Below are positions 25,490 through 34,475 of a stretch of 64,000 nt of DNA, piece after piece; positions within the stretch are counted from its first letter, which is position 1, and each line of letters opens with the position of its first letter. The stretch is from Polaribacter sp. L3A8 (lineage in GTDB: Bacteria > Bacteroidota > Bacteroidia > Flavobacteriales > Flavobacteriaceae), in the NCBI RefSeq assembly GCF_009796785.1, contig NZ_CP047026.1, positions 1,758,001 to 1,822,000 of the forward strand. The letters are read 5' to 3'. Made by a program: the position numbers and the translations under genes. The notes below the pieces were generated by a model, which did not search any database, was not told the DNA's origin, and worked only from the letters and a program-made list of their open reading frames with translations.

Positions 25490-26218
25490 ATGAAAAGAGA
25501 ATATCATAAATGGTATAGCCCGAATCTTGAAAAAGAAATGGAACTTCTTGTATTTGGGCATGCGGGAACAAAAGTGTTGTTTTTTCCACCAAGAATGGGC
25601 CGCTTTTTCGATTATGAAAATTGGAAAATTATTGCTGCTTTAGAACAAAAAATATTAAAAGGAAAATTACAAGTATTTTGTGTAGATAGTGTCGATTTAG
25701 AATCTTTTTATAATAGTTTTAAAGATCCTGGATACCGTATTTATAGACATATTCAATACGAAAACTATGTAATTGAAGAAGTGGTAGCACTCGCCAATTC
25801 TATCAACTCAAATAAAAATGTTATTTCAGCGGGTTGTAGTTTAGGTGCCTATCATGCTGTAAATATTGCCATGCGTCATCCTAATTTATTTACAAAAGTT
25901 GTAGGAATGAGTGGTCGTTATGATTTAACAAAATCGAGTGGTTACTTCAACGATTTATTCAACGGTTTTCATAATGATTTTGTTTATTTTAATATGCCTA
26001 ACCAATACTTAAAAAACTTACAAGATCCTATTGTTATTGATCAATTGAGTAAAATGGATATTACATTAGCTATCGGAAAAGAAGATTCCTTTTTAGGCAG
26101 TAACTTTAAATTATCAGATATTTTAAATGAAAAGGAAATTCCACATAACTTATTTGAATGGCACGAAGAAGCACACAGAGCTAGATATTGGAGAAAAATG
26201 GTAGATATCTATTTTTAG
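25490..26218 (+). CDS. Alpha/beta-hydrolase esterase family protein
   Basis: The 242-residue protein from ATG 25490 (MKREYHKWYSPNL) is an esterase of the alpha/beta-hydrolase fold: oxyanion region LLVFGHAGTKVLFFPP, nucleophile elbow AGCSLGAYHA, acid region GKEDSFLGS and His in EWHEEAHRARYW. An upstream TTG in frame is a weaker start. It resembles S-formylglutathione-hydrolase/esterase-D-like proteins but the substrate is not predictable. It is likely co-transcribed with the SGNH hydrolase. Confidence 0.83.
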   Translation: MKREYHKWYSPNLEKEMELLVFGHAGTKVLFFPPRMGRFFDYENWKIIAALEQKILKGKLQVFCVDSVDLESFYNSFKDPGYRIYRHIQYENYVIEEVVALANSINSNKNVISAGCSLGAYHAVNIAMRHPNLFTKVVGMSGRYDLTKSSGYFNDLFNGFHNDFVYFNMPNQYLKNLQDPIVIDQLSKMDITLAIGKEDSFLGSNFKLSDILNEKEIPHNLFEWHEEAHRARYWRKMVDIYF

Positions 26219-26320
26219 AAAAAACTATTTTTATTTCAATAAAAAGTAAATATACTCAGGTAAAAAAATAAAAAATCGTTCATTTTTCTTTACATATTTT
26301 CTAATTTAACGACACAAAAA

Positions 26321-26335
26321 TTGCTAAAATAGCAA
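26321..26335. repeat. Small inverted repeat upstream of mqo
   Basis: TTGCTA and TAGCAA form a perfect stem around AAA, about 35 bases before the mqo -7 box. It may be an operator. Confidence 0.3.
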
Positions 26336-26368
26336 TAAAAATCCGTTTTAAATAAATACAGAAACGGT

Positions 26369-26376
26369 TACCTTTG
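26369..26376 (+). promoter_or_regulatory. Probable -7 box of the mqo promoter
   Basis: TACCTTTG matches the Bacteroidota consensus TAnnTTTG exactly and sits 20 bases before the mqo ATG. A -33 TTG is not obvious. Confidence 0.6.
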
Positions 26377-26395
26377 TACTCTCAAAAAAATAAAA

Positions 26396-27757
26396 ATGCC
26401 AAAAATTGTATCTGTAAAACATTCCGAATTTGTACTTATCGGAGGTGGTATTATGACTGCTACATTAGCCATATTATTGTATGAAAAGTATCCAGGTAAA
26501 AAAATAACCATTATAGAAAAGTTACCTACAATGGCAGAAGAAAGTTCTGAAGCTTGGAACAATGCAGGTACAGGACATTCTGGAAATTGCGAACTAAATT
26601 ATACACCAGAAAAGAAAGGCATTGTAAATATTGATAAAGCAATTAGTATTTCTGAGCAATTTACAGAAACTTATAACTTTTGGAAAGACTGTGCAGAAAA
26701 AGGATACATTAGAAATTTATCAAAATGTATTAGTGAAGTTCCACACCTTAGTTTTGTTAGAGGAAAAAAAGATGTTGCCTTTTTAGAAAAACGCTATAAT
26801 GCAATGAGTGAGCAACCTAATTTTAAAGGCATGTTTTTTTCTAAAGAAAATGAACAAGTAAAAAAATGGCTTCCCTTAATGATGGAAGGACGTTCTGATA
26901 AAGAAGAAGTTGCTGCCACGTATTTTGAAAAAGGATATGATGTTAATTTTGGTGAAATAGCAGAACAAATATTTCGTTTTTTAAAAAAACAACCACATGT
27001 AGAATTGTTGAATCATAGCAATGTTTACAATATTCAAAAATCTAAAAGAAATAATTGGGTAGTAAGTATAAAAGGACAAAATGTTGGTAAACATTGGATG
27101 TTAGCAACTAACTATCTTTTTATTGGTGCAGGAGGAGGAACATTGCCTTTACTAGAAAAAGCAAACATAAAGGAAGCAAAAGGATATGGAGGTTTTCCTA
27201 TTAGTGGTCTTTGGTTACGTTGCACCAATCCAGAAATTATAGAAAGACACAATGCTAAAGCTTATGGTAAAGCTGGTCCTGGTGCACCACCAATGTCTGT
27301 ACCTCACATGGATTCTAGAATGATTAACGGACGTAAAGAATTGTTATTTGGTCCTTTTGCTGGTTTTACTACCAAATTTTTAAAACATGGCTCTATGTTC
27401 GATTTACCAAAATCTGTAGAGTTTGATAATATTATGAGTCTTTTAGGAGCTGGTTACCAAAACTTACCGCTTGTAAAATATCTAATTAAACAAGTACGTT
27501 TATCATTTAAAGATAGAATGAATGAGTTGAGAGTATTCTATCCAGAAGCAGATAATGACGACTGGAAAGTAGTTGTTGCAGGTCAGCGTGTGCAAATTAT
27601 TAAACGTAACAAAAAAGGGTTTGGAAAACTAGAATTCGGTACAGAAATTATTGTTTCTGAAGACAGAACTATTGCAGCTCTTTTAGGTGCCTCTCCTGGC
27701 GCTTCTACTTCTTACGCTGTTATGAAAGAAGTTTTTGATAAGTCTTTTAAAAATTAA
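26396..27757 (+). CDS. mqo: Malate:quinone oxidoreductase
   Basis: This 453-residue FAD enzyme oxidises malate to oxaloacetate and passes electrons to the quinone pool at the membrane. The Rossmann segment EFVLIGGGIMTATLA, the EAWNNAGTGHSGNCELNYTP block and GAGGGTLPLLEKA are characteristic of Mqo. The length is somewhat below the 490-500 of most members but the sequence is intact to the GASPGASTS closing motif. It replaces or complements NAD-dependent malate dehydrogenase. It is followed six bases later by a 2-hydroxyacid dehydrogenase, so they are co-transcribed. Confidence 0.93.
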   Translation: MPKIVSVKHSEFVLIGGGIMTATLAILLYEKYPGKKITIIEKLPTMAEESSEAWNNAGTGHSGNCELNYTPEKKGIVNIDKAISISEQFTETYNFWKDCAEKGYIRNLSKCISEVPHLSFVRGKKDVAFLEKRYNAMSEQPNFKGMFFSKENEQVKKWLPLMMEGRSDKEEVAATYFEKGYDVNFGEIAEQIFRFLKKQPHVELLNHSNVYNIQKSKRNNWVVSIKGQNVGKHWMLATNYLFIGAGGGTLPLLEKANIKEAKGYGGFPISGLWLRCTNPEIIERHNAKAYGKAGPGAPPMSVPHMDSRMINGRKELLFGPFAGFTTKFLKHGSMFDLPKSVEFDNIMSLLGAGYQNLPLVKYLIKQVRLSFKDRMNELRVFYPEADNDDWKVVVAGQRVQIIKRNKKGFGKLEFGTEIIVSEDRTIAALLGASPGASTSYAVMKEVFDKSFKN

Positions 27758-27763
27758 AGTATT

Positions 27764-28729
27764 ATGAATTTAGTAGTTTTAGATGGACATACATTAAACC
27801 CGGGCGACTTAAGTTGGGACGGAATAAAACAGTTTGGAGATTTAAAAGTACATGATAAAACAAATTTTGATACCGAAACAGTAGTTAAATCTATTGGCAA
27901 TGCAACTGTTGTATTTACCAATAAAACACCAATAACTAAAAGTGTACTAGAAAGAACACCTACTATTAAATATATTGGCGTTTTAGCAACTGGGTACAAT
28001 GTTGTTGATATTGAGTACGCCAAAGAACGTGGTATTATAGTTACAAACATACCTACATATAGCACCAATGCCGTGGCACAATTTACCATGGGCTTATTAC
28101 TAGAAATGTGCCATAATATTGGAAAACATAATGCTGCTGTACAAAATGGTGAGTGGTTAAATAGTGCCGATTTTACTTTTAGCAAATCTCCATTAATAGA
28201 ATTGGTTGGTAAAACTATTGGTATTATTGGTTTTGGAAAAATAGGGCAAGCAACTGCAAAATTGGCCGCTGCTTTTGGATTAAATATCTTGGTTCATAGT
28301 AGAAGCAAATATCCGGAACTAGAAACCAAAACTTGCCAATATGTCCCTTTAGATACATTGTTTAAAAAAGCAGATATTATCAGTTTACATTGTCCGCTTA
28401 CAGAAAGTACCACAGCCATTATCAATAAAGAAAATATAGATAAGATGAAAGATGGTGTACTTATAATTAATACTTCTAGAGGAGGATTAATTATTGAAGA
28501 AGATCTTAAAGACGCTCTAAATTCTGGTAAAGTAGCTAGTGCAGCGGTAGATGTAATTTCTACAGAACCTATGTTAGCCAATAACCCATTACTAAATGCG
28601 AAGAACTGTATTATAACACCTCATATTGCTTGGGCTCCAAAAGAAGCACGTACTCGCTTAATGCAAACTGCTGTAAATAATTTAGATGCTTTTATTAATG
28701 GAAATCCTGTCAATGTAATAAACGCTTAG
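27764..28729 (+). CDS. D-2-hydroxyacid dehydrogenase (glycerate/hydroxypyruvate type)
   Basis: The 321-residue NAD-dependent enzyme has GIIGFGKIGQATAKLA, the catalytic Arg in NTSRGGLI, Glu in STEPML and His in TPHIAWAP. The pattern is closest to glycerate or hydroxypyruvate reductases, but the exact 2-hydroxyacid is not certain. It follows mqo by six bases. A weak hairpin with a T run follows the stop. Confidence 0.88.
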   Translation: MNLVVLDGHTLNPGDLSWDGIKQFGDLKVHDKTNFDTETVVKSIGNATVVFTNKTPITKSVLERTPTIKYIGVLATGYNVVDIEYAKERGIIVTNIPTYSTNAVAQFTMGLLLEMCHNIGKHNAAVQNGEWLNSADFTFSKSPLIELVGKTIGIIGFGKIGQATAKLAAAFGLNILVHSRSKYPELETKTCQYVPLDTLFKKADIISLHCPLTESTTAIINKENIDKMKDGVLIINTSRGGLIIEEDLKDALNSGKVASAAVDVISTEPMLANNPLLNAKNCIITPHIAWAPKEARTRLMQTAVNNLDAFINGNPVNVINA

Positions 28730-28744
28730 AAGCATTCCTTTTTC

Positions 28745-29425
28745 TTAAACTTTTTTCTTGAATTTTTCAATCAATAAAACATTAGCAAAAATCATCGTAA
28801 AAGCATAGCCTACATCTTCTATAGGTATTGTTAATAAGCGGATTCCTAAGTTTTCTGCATCATTATACCAAACGATTGGATCATCGATTCCTGTTCCTGT
28901 TAAAACTCCGTTTACTATAAAAAACGGAATCAAAATAATAAGGAATGAAATATAAAACCGTTGTAAATCTTTAATTCCGAAGAAAAAACCAATTAAGAGT
29001 AGTAAAATCAGAAAAGTGTAATTTACAAAAGTGTAGGCTTTATCCGTATTCATAAAAATTACAGGAAGCAAAATCAGCATAAAAAATATTGTAATCAATT
29101 TTGTAATCTTTTCAGAAATAACTAATTGAGGTTTAAAATACTCCAAGGAATAATGAATAAATATACTTGCATACGGAATGCAGATAAAGAACATCCATTC
29201 ATCAATTGGCATTCCAAAAAGTAAGAAATTTAAATGATAATCTGGGTTAAACCCCCAAACTCCATTAGCTGTAAAAATAGCATCCCAAATTAAAAAAACA
29301 ATCGAAACAAGTATTAAAGACGAAAAAACAGCTTTCCAATGTTTTATAAATCGCATTTTTTTCTCAAAAGAATATAAAAGCGGAATACTAATAGAACCGA
29401 GATTTAAAAGTAGATATAGAAACAC
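28745..29425 (-). CDS. crtYcd: Lycopene beta-cyclase (CrtYcd-type, fused)
   Basis: The 226-residue integral membrane protein carries two tandem lycopene-cyclase domains. Each has the family's signature: FGMPIDEWMFF in the first half and LLTIPIEDVGYAF in the second. It corresponds to fused CrtYc and CrtYd that make beta-carotene from lycopene. About six membrane segments are predicted. It starts where crtZ ends (one base shared), so translation is coupled. Confidence 0.9.
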   Translation of the reverse strand: MFLYLLLNLGSISIPLLYSFEKKMRFIKHWKAVFSSLILVSIVFLIWDAIFTANGVWGFNPDYHLNFLLFGMPIDEWMFFICIPYASIFIHYSLEYFKPQLVISEKITKLITIFFMLILLPVIFMNTDKAYTFVNYTFLILLLLIGFFFGIKDLQRFYISFLIILIPFFIVNGVLTGTGIDDPIVWYNDAENLGIRLLTIPIEDVGYAFTMIFANVLLIEKFKKKV

Positions 29426-29874
29426 TAAATTTTTGGTTTTTTAAAATATTTAAAAGGAACAAACAACATTCCAAAACACTCACCTTCTTCTTTTCCTAAA
29501 TGTTTATGATGCATTTTATGCGCCTTTCTTAATCCTTTTAAATACCGATTATTGGTGCGTTTAAACCATTTAAAACGTTGATGAATTAATACATCGTGTA
29601 CTAAAAAATAAGCAATTCCGTAAAATAGAATTCCAAGTCCTATAAAAAACAAGAAAGTAAATTCTGTATACGTACCAAAGTAAAAAAGCAAAATACTTGG
29701 TGTAGCAAAAACAACAAAAAAAGCATCGTTTTTTTCAAAAACTCCGTTGTATTTTGGTTGATGATGATCTTCGTGTAAATACCAACCAAAGCCATGCATC
29801 ACAAATTTGTGTGTGCACCAAGTTACACATTCCATTAGTAAGAAAACAGCCAATGTTATTACTATATATATCAT
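29425..29874 (-). CDS. crtZ: Beta-carotene hydroxylase
   Basis: A 149-residue membrane di-iron hydroxylase. The His clusters HKFVMHG, HEDHHQP, HDVLIHQRF and HKMHHKH are all present. It hydroxylates beta-carotene rings to give zeaxanthin. Together with the cyclase it marks the pathway's end product as zeaxanthin or a close relative. Confidence 0.93.
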   Translation of the reverse strand: MIYIVITLAVFLLMECVTWCTHKFVMHGFGWYLHEDHHQPKYNGVFEKNDAFFVVFATPSILLFYFGTYTEFTFLFFIGLGILFYGIAYFLVHDVLIHQRFKWFKRTNNRYLKGLRKAHKMHHKHLGKEEGECFGMLFVPFKYFKKPKI

Positions 29875-29882
29875 TTTATTTT

Positions 29883-29965
29883 AATGTCTGGTCGAGCGCA
29901 GTGGAGACCTAATTAATAGTATTGCCTCTTCTAAATAACCTCTCGACTGCGCTCGAGGAGACATT
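29883..29965. repeat. Palindromic repeat inside the carotenoid operon
   Basis: Arms at 29883-29909 and 29939-29965 match at 22 of 27 positions, with the core TCGAGCGCAGT against ACTGCGCTCGA. GC content is much higher than the surroundings. It lies between crtB and crtZ and may be a dispersed repeat or affect transcript stability. No T run follows on either side. Confidence 0.85.
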
Positions 29966-29968
29966 TTA

Positions 29969-30811
29969 CTATATAATATTTAATTTATATTTTACATAAC
30001 TTCTAGCAAGTAAGTTAATTTTCATCGGGTCGGAAATTCGAATTCGAGTATCCATAATTTTTTCTGATGGAACTTTCTTCAACTTTTTTAACAACCTTCT
30101 GTAATATCTATATGCCATATATACACCAAACTTTGCTTCTGCAGGCAATTTAAGAATTCCGTTTTGGTAGGCAAAATCGAAATCAGCTTCAATTTCATTA
30201 ATAATAAGTTCTTTAGAAGCTGCGTCTAATTCTCCTAAATTGATATTCGGAAAATAAGAACGATTCAATACTTCAAAATCGTCTTTTAAATCACGTAAAA
30301 AATTCACTTTTTGAAAAGCAGAACCTAAACGCATGGCAGCATTTTTTAATTCTTCAAATCTTTTATCATCTCCATCAACAAAAACTTTTAAGCACATTAA
30401 ACCAACCACATCTGCAGAACCATAAATATAGGCATCGTATTCCTCTTTGGTTTCATACTCCGTTTTAAATAAATCGGCTTTCATGCTTTTTAAAAAAGCT
30501 TGCACCATTGCATCTGGAATTTTATATTTACTTACCGTTTGTTGAAAAGAGTTTAAAATAGGGTTTAAACTAATTCCATGTTCTTTTGCAAGGTAATAAT
30601 CTCTTTCAAAATGTTCCATTAAGAGCTCCTTATCATAGTCATGAAAAGTATCAACAATTTCATCTGCAAAACGAACAAACCCATAAATATTATAAATATC
30701 AGTTCTAATTTTGGGAGACAACATATTTACTGCCAAAGAAAATGAAGTACTGTATTTTTTAGTAACCAACTTACTACAATCATTAGAAACACTGTCAAAT
30801 AATTCTTTCAT
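29969..30811 (-). CDS. crtB: Phytoene synthase
   Basis: The 280-residue squalene/phytoene synthase condenses two geranylgeranyl diphosphates. The two Asp-rich motifs are DEIVD (about 51-55) and FLRDLKDD (about 174-181), with the GSAFQKVNFLRDL region conserved. It is separated from crtI by one base, so the two genes are co-translated. Confidence 0.95.
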   Translation of the reverse strand: MKELFDSVSNDCSKLVTKKYSTSFSLAVNMLSPKIRTDIYNIYGFVRFADEIVDTFHDYDKELLMEHFERDYYLAKEHGISLNPILNSFQQTVSKYKIPDAMVQAFLKSMKADLFKTEYETKEEYDAYIYGSADVVGLMCLKVFVDGDDKRFEELKNAAMRLGSAFQKVNFLRDLKDDFEVLNRSYFPNINLGELDAASKELIINEIEADFDFAYQNGILKLPAEAKFGVYMAYRYYRRLLKKLKKVPSEKIMDTRIRISDPMKINLLARSYVKYKLNII

Positions 30812-30812
30812 A

Positions 30813-32279
30813 TTATTGTTGATTTTTAAAAATTAATTCTGATGCAATTTTACCTGATATTAATGCAGGAGGAACACCAGGCCCCGGAACTGTTAATTGC
30901 CCTGTAAAATACAAATTATTTATTTTACTACTTTTTATTTTTGGTCTTAAAAAAGCGGTTTGTAAAAGAGTGTTAGCCATTCCGTATGCATTTCCTTTAT
31001 ACGAATTGTATTCACTTTTAAAATCATTTACACAAAACGATCTACTAAACAATACGTATTTTTTAACCTCTTGGTTTGTTAATTTCTCAAATCTATCTAA
31101 AATTTTATGAAAATATTCTTCTCTAAGTGCTGCTGTATCTTCAATTCCAGGTGCTAAAGGAATCAAGAAAAAACCAGCTTCTTTGCCTTCTGGTGCCGAA
31201 GTTTTATCTGTAATTGACGTAAAATTTGCATAAAAAAGCGGATCTGTTGGCCATTGTGGATCATCGTAAATTTCTTTGGCGTGTGCATCAAAATCTGTAT
31301 CAAAAAACAATGTATGATGACTTACGTTTGCTATTTTTTTATCAAAACCAACATAAAATAATAAAGAAGATGGAGCAAATGTTTTTTTACCCCAATACCC
31401 TTCAGAGTATTGTCTTACAGATTTATCTAACAAGGTTTCTGTATGATGATAATCTGCACCACTTAAAACCAAATCTGTTTTTATTTCTTTTCCATTAACC
31501 AACAAACCTGTTACATTTTTAGAAGTATCGGTTATAATTTTCTCCACATTTGCATTGGTTGTAAATGTAACACCTAAACTTTCTGCTAAAGAAACCATTC
31601 CTTTAATTACAGTATACATACCTCCTCTTGGATGCCATGTACCGAGTCCGAAATCTGCATAATTCATAAAATTGTAAAATGCAGGTGTATTGCTTGGTTT
31701 TGCTCCTAAAAACAACACAGGGAATTCTAATATTTTAATTAGTTTAGGACTCTTAATATTTTTACGAACTTGGGTTCTTATGGTTGAGAAAAACTGAGTA
31801 ACTCTTGCAATTGTTGTTGTATTTACTAGTTCTAAAGGTGAAACTCCAGGTTGATACACCAAGTCTTTTATAGCAGTGTCATAATTTGATTTTGCCGAAT
31901 CTAAAAAGGTTTTTAAATGTTTGGCACTTCCTTTTTCTTCGTTTTCAAAAAGGGCGTAAATTTCTTTTAATTCGCTAGAAATTTTAACGGAAGTATTCTC
32001 TCCAAAATAAACTTCGTAACCAGGGTTTAACTTATCTAAAGTATAATAATCGGAAGGTTTTTTATCAAAATCAGCAAAAAAACGTTCAAAAACATCTGGC
32101 ATCCAATACCAAGACGGACCAAGATCAAAGGTAAAACCGTCTTTTTTATATTGTCTAGCTCTACCTCCTAAAGTATCGTTTTTTTCTAAAACTGTAACTT
32201 CATAACCTGCTTTTGCTAAATAGCAAGAAGCCGATAAGGCAGAAAAACCTGAACCAATTATATAAATATTCTTCTTCAT
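30813..32279 (-). CDS. crtI: Phytoene desaturase
   Basis: The 488-residue FAD enzyme desaturates phytoene to lycopene. The N-terminal IIGSGFSALSASCYLAKAG, the VLEKNDTLGGRARQ block and the C-terminal GQLTVPGPGVPPALISGK are the CrtI signatures. It is the first enzyme gene of the operon, 61 bases downstream of the regulator on the same strand. Confidence 0.96.
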   Translation of the reverse strand: MKKNIYIIGSGFSALSASCYLAKAGYEVTVLEKNDTLGGRARQYKKDGFTFDLGPSWYWMPDVFERFFADFDKKPSDYYTLDKLNPGYEVYFGENTSVKISSELKEIYALFENEEKGSAKHLKTFLDSAKSNYDTAIKDLVYQPGVSPLELVNTTTIARVTQFFSTIRTQVRKNIKSPKLIKILEFPVLFLGAKPSNTPAFYNFMNYADFGLGTWHPRGGMYTVIKGMVSLAESLGVTFTTNANVEKIITDTSKNVTGLLVNGKEIKTDLVLSGADYHHTETLLDKSVRQYSEGYWGKKTFAPSSLLFYVGFDKKIANVSHHTLFFDTDFDAHAKEIYDDPQWPTDPLFYANFTSITDKTSAPEGKEAGFFLIPLAPGIEDTAALREEYFHKILDRFEKLTNQEVKKYVLFSRSFCVNDFKSEYNSYKGNAYGMANTLLQTAFLRPKIKSSKINNLYFTGQLTVPGPGVPPALISGKIASELIFKNQQ

Positions 32280-32340
32280 TTTTTATTTTGTTTAACAAAA
32301 ATACAAAATTATTAAACATAAAATTAAAAAAGAATACAAT

Positions 32341-33234
32341 TTACAAGACATTTAACAAATCTAACATAGAGTCATATAATTGAATTCTTTCATTTAATTT
32401 AAGATGTTTTACTTTGTTTACTTTATTTCCTGTTGCAATAAATGTATGATTAGTGTCTGCTATTGCAGCATTAACTTCTTTAAAATAGTCTTCAATTTTA
32501 TCATCATACGGTTTTATGGTTAATGAAGTTATAAAAGAAATTTCATTTTTACTTTCTAAAAAATAGTCTAAATTATTTAATGGCAAACTTTGCCCTAAAT
32601 AAATGGTGTGAAAACCTCTTAAAACTAATTCGTAATTTAAATATAAAAGACCTAACTCATGAATTTCATTTTCTGGCAAAAACAATACATACGTTTTAGT
32701 AGTATTCGAATTATTAAATTGAATTTCCTCTATATTTATTAAAATTTTCTGAGCAATTAAATTAGAAATAAAATGCTCATTAGCAGGCTTTAAAGTTTCT
32801 GTTTGCCATAACAAACCAATGTGATTTAAAAAAGGAACAAACACTTCTTTAAAAATTTCTCTAAATGTCTTTTTTTGTAAAAGTTTATTATAAGCACTAT
32901 TAAACAACTGTTTATCAAACTGAAACATCGCCAATTTAAACGAGTTAAGCGCTTCATCATTTATAGAAGTTGTAAAAGCTAATTCTCTAGATTGCAAAAT
33001 GAGTTCTTCATCAGACATTTTAGCTATCTTAGAAATCTTAAAATTATGATTATTTAATAAAACAATATTTAAAAGTTTCTGTAAGTTTTCATTAGAGTAC
33101 AAACGAATATTCGTTTCGGTTCTTTTTGGCTGTAAAAGATTGTACCTTTTTTCCCAAATACGAATCGTATGTGCTTTTATTCCTGAAATATTCTCAAGGT
33201 CTTTAATAGTAAAATCTTGTTTAATATTGTTCAA
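32341..33234 (-). CDS. MerR-family regulator with cobalamin-binding domain (CarH/LitR-like)
   Basis: The 297-residue protein has an N-terminal MerR winged-helix domain (TIKDLENISGIKAHTIRIWEKRYN), a four-helix cobalamin-cap region and a B12-binding Rossmann-like domain. The cap motif Wx9EH is intact (Trp143, Glu153, His154) and so is the axial-ligand motif ExHxxG (Glu190, His192, Gly195). In Thermus thermophilus CarH the residue after the Trp is His132, which forms a second cobalt ligand after light exposure; here it is Gln144. By family knowledge it should repress in the dark with adenosylcobalamin and release in light. It heads the carotenoid operon and is divergent from an ECF sigma factor. 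A functional shift in light response is possible. Confidence 0.88.
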   Translation of the reverse strand: MNNIKQDFTIKDLENISGIKAHTIRIWEKRYNLLQPKRTETNIRLYSNENLQKLLNIVLLNNHNFKISKIAKMSDEELILQSRELAFTTSINDEALNSFKLAMFQFDKQLFNSAYNKLLQKKTFREIFKEVFVPFLNHIGLLWQTETLKPANEHFISNLIAQKILINIEEIQFNNSNTTKTYVLFLPENEIHELGLLYLNYELVLRGFHTIYLGQSLPLNNLDYFLESKNEISFITSLTIKPYDDKIEDYFKEVNAAIADTNHTFIATGNKVNKVKHLKLNERIQLYDSMLDLLNVL

Positions 33235-33255
33235 TACATTTTATTTTTAGTTCAA

Positions 33256-33263
33256 CAAATTTA
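33256..33263 (-). promoter_or_regulatory. Possible -7 box upstream of the CarH-like gene
   Basis: On the minus strand TAAATTTG fits the TAnnTTTG consensus 22 bases before the regulator's ATG. No matched -33 element is seen. Confidence 0.45.
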
Positions 33264-33353
33264 AAGAAAAAACAAAGAATAAAATTTATTTTATTAAAAA
33301 TGTAACAAATGATACTTTTACACTACTAATAGATAACTAACTAGCTTACACAG

Positions 33354-33848
33354 GTGCAAAAAGATTTAGAAAAAAGTTTTTTAGAGGTCTTTGAAAAAAA
33401 TCAGAATATAGCTCATAAAATTTGTAGAGTTTATACTACAAATCAAAGTGCACATAATGATTTGTTTCAAGAAATAACCATTCAACTTTGGAAAAACTAC
33501 CCAAAGTTTAGAGGAGATTCTAAGTTTAGCACTTGGATGTACAGAGTAGCTTTAAACACAGCAATTTCGTTGTATAGAAAATCTACAAGAACGGTTAAAA
33601 CCCAAGATATAACTGATTTTGCTTATAAAATAAAAGCGACTGATTATGATGATACAGAAGAAATACAATTAAGGTCTTTATACAAAGCAATTCATAAATT
33701 AAATGATATTGACAAAGCGCTGATATTCTTATACCTTGAAGACAAACCTTATAAGGAAATCTCTGAAACATTAGGAATATCTTCTGTAAATGCAAGAGTG
33801 AAAATGAATAGAGCAAAAGAAAAATTAAAAAACATTTTAAACCCATAA
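33354..33848 (+). CDS. ECF-type RNA polymerase sigma factor
   Basis: The 164-residue sigma-70 family protein has region 2 (NDLFQEITIQLWKNYPKF then STWMYRVALNTAI) and region 4 (KPYKEISETLGISSVNARVK). The start is GTG at 33354; no ATG precedes the conserved part. It is divergent from the CarH-like gene and followed four bases later by a membrane protein, so a sigma-regulator operon is likely. Light-linked control is an inference from position. Confidence 0.9.
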   Translation: MQKDLEKSFLEVFEKNQNIAHKICRVYTTNQSAHNDLFQEITIQLWKNYPKFRGDSKFSTWMYRVALNTAISLYRKSTRTVKTQDITDFAYKIKATDYDDTEEIQLRSLYKAIHKLNDIDKALIFLYLEDKPYKEISETLGISSVNARVKMNRAKEKLKNILNP

Positions 33849-33852
33849 TAAC

Positions 33853-34467
33853 ATGGATTTATTAGAAAAATATAAAAATACTTGGAAAAATCAACCAGAA
33901 GATGACAATAAACTATCTTCTGTTGAAATTTACAAAATGGCACAATCAAGATCATCATCTATTGTAAAATGGATCTTTATAATTGGTATATTAGAATTTG
34001 TAGTTTTAAATTCTTTATACTTTTTTATTGACCTGGATGAAGCGTATGCTGAATATGAAAAAATTGGGTTATTAAATTTTGTTTACTACTCTCAAGTTTT
34101 AGCGTACTTAATACTGTTCTACTTTTTAGTAATGTTTTATAGAAATTATAAAAATATTTCTGCAATTGACTCCACAAAAAAGTTGATGAAAAAGATTATT
34201 AAAACGAGAAAAACAGTAAGAAACTATGTTTTGTTTAACTTAGGCTACTTGACATTAATGATGATAATTGTTACAATCGCTGAAATAAACTTTAAAATAG
34301 AAGACATAAATACCAAACAAATATTGCTAATAATTCTTCTAACATTAGTAGTTACATTAGTCATTTTGGGGGTTTTATATTTGTTCTACCAACTACTTTA
34401 CGGTATTTTATTAAAAAAATTGAATAGAAATTATAAAGAATTGGCTAAATTAGACGAGACTAATTAA
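33853..34467 (+). CDS. Four-segment membrane protein, possible sigma-factor partner
   Basis: A 204-residue protein with a soluble N-terminus (about 38 residues) and four strongly hydrophobic segments near 39-58, 78-97, 124-142 and 154-183. I do not recognise a characterised family. It starts four bases after the sigma factor gene, so it may control it as a membrane-bound anti-sigma factor; nothing else in the sequence proves that. Proteins of this type have sometimes been misnamed carotene oxygenases because of their position near crt genes. Confidence 0.7.
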   Translation: MDLLEKYKNTWKNQPEDDNKLSSVEIYKMAQSRSSSIVKWIFIIGILEFVVLNSLYFFIDLDEAYAEYEKIGLLNFVYYSQVLAYLILFYFLVMFYRNYKNISAIDSTKKLMKKIIKTRKTVRNYVLFNLGYLTLMMIIVTIAEINFKIEDINTKQILLIILLTLVVTLVILGVLYLFYQLLYGILLKKLNRNYKELAKLDETN

Positions 34468-34475
34468 TTTCTATT

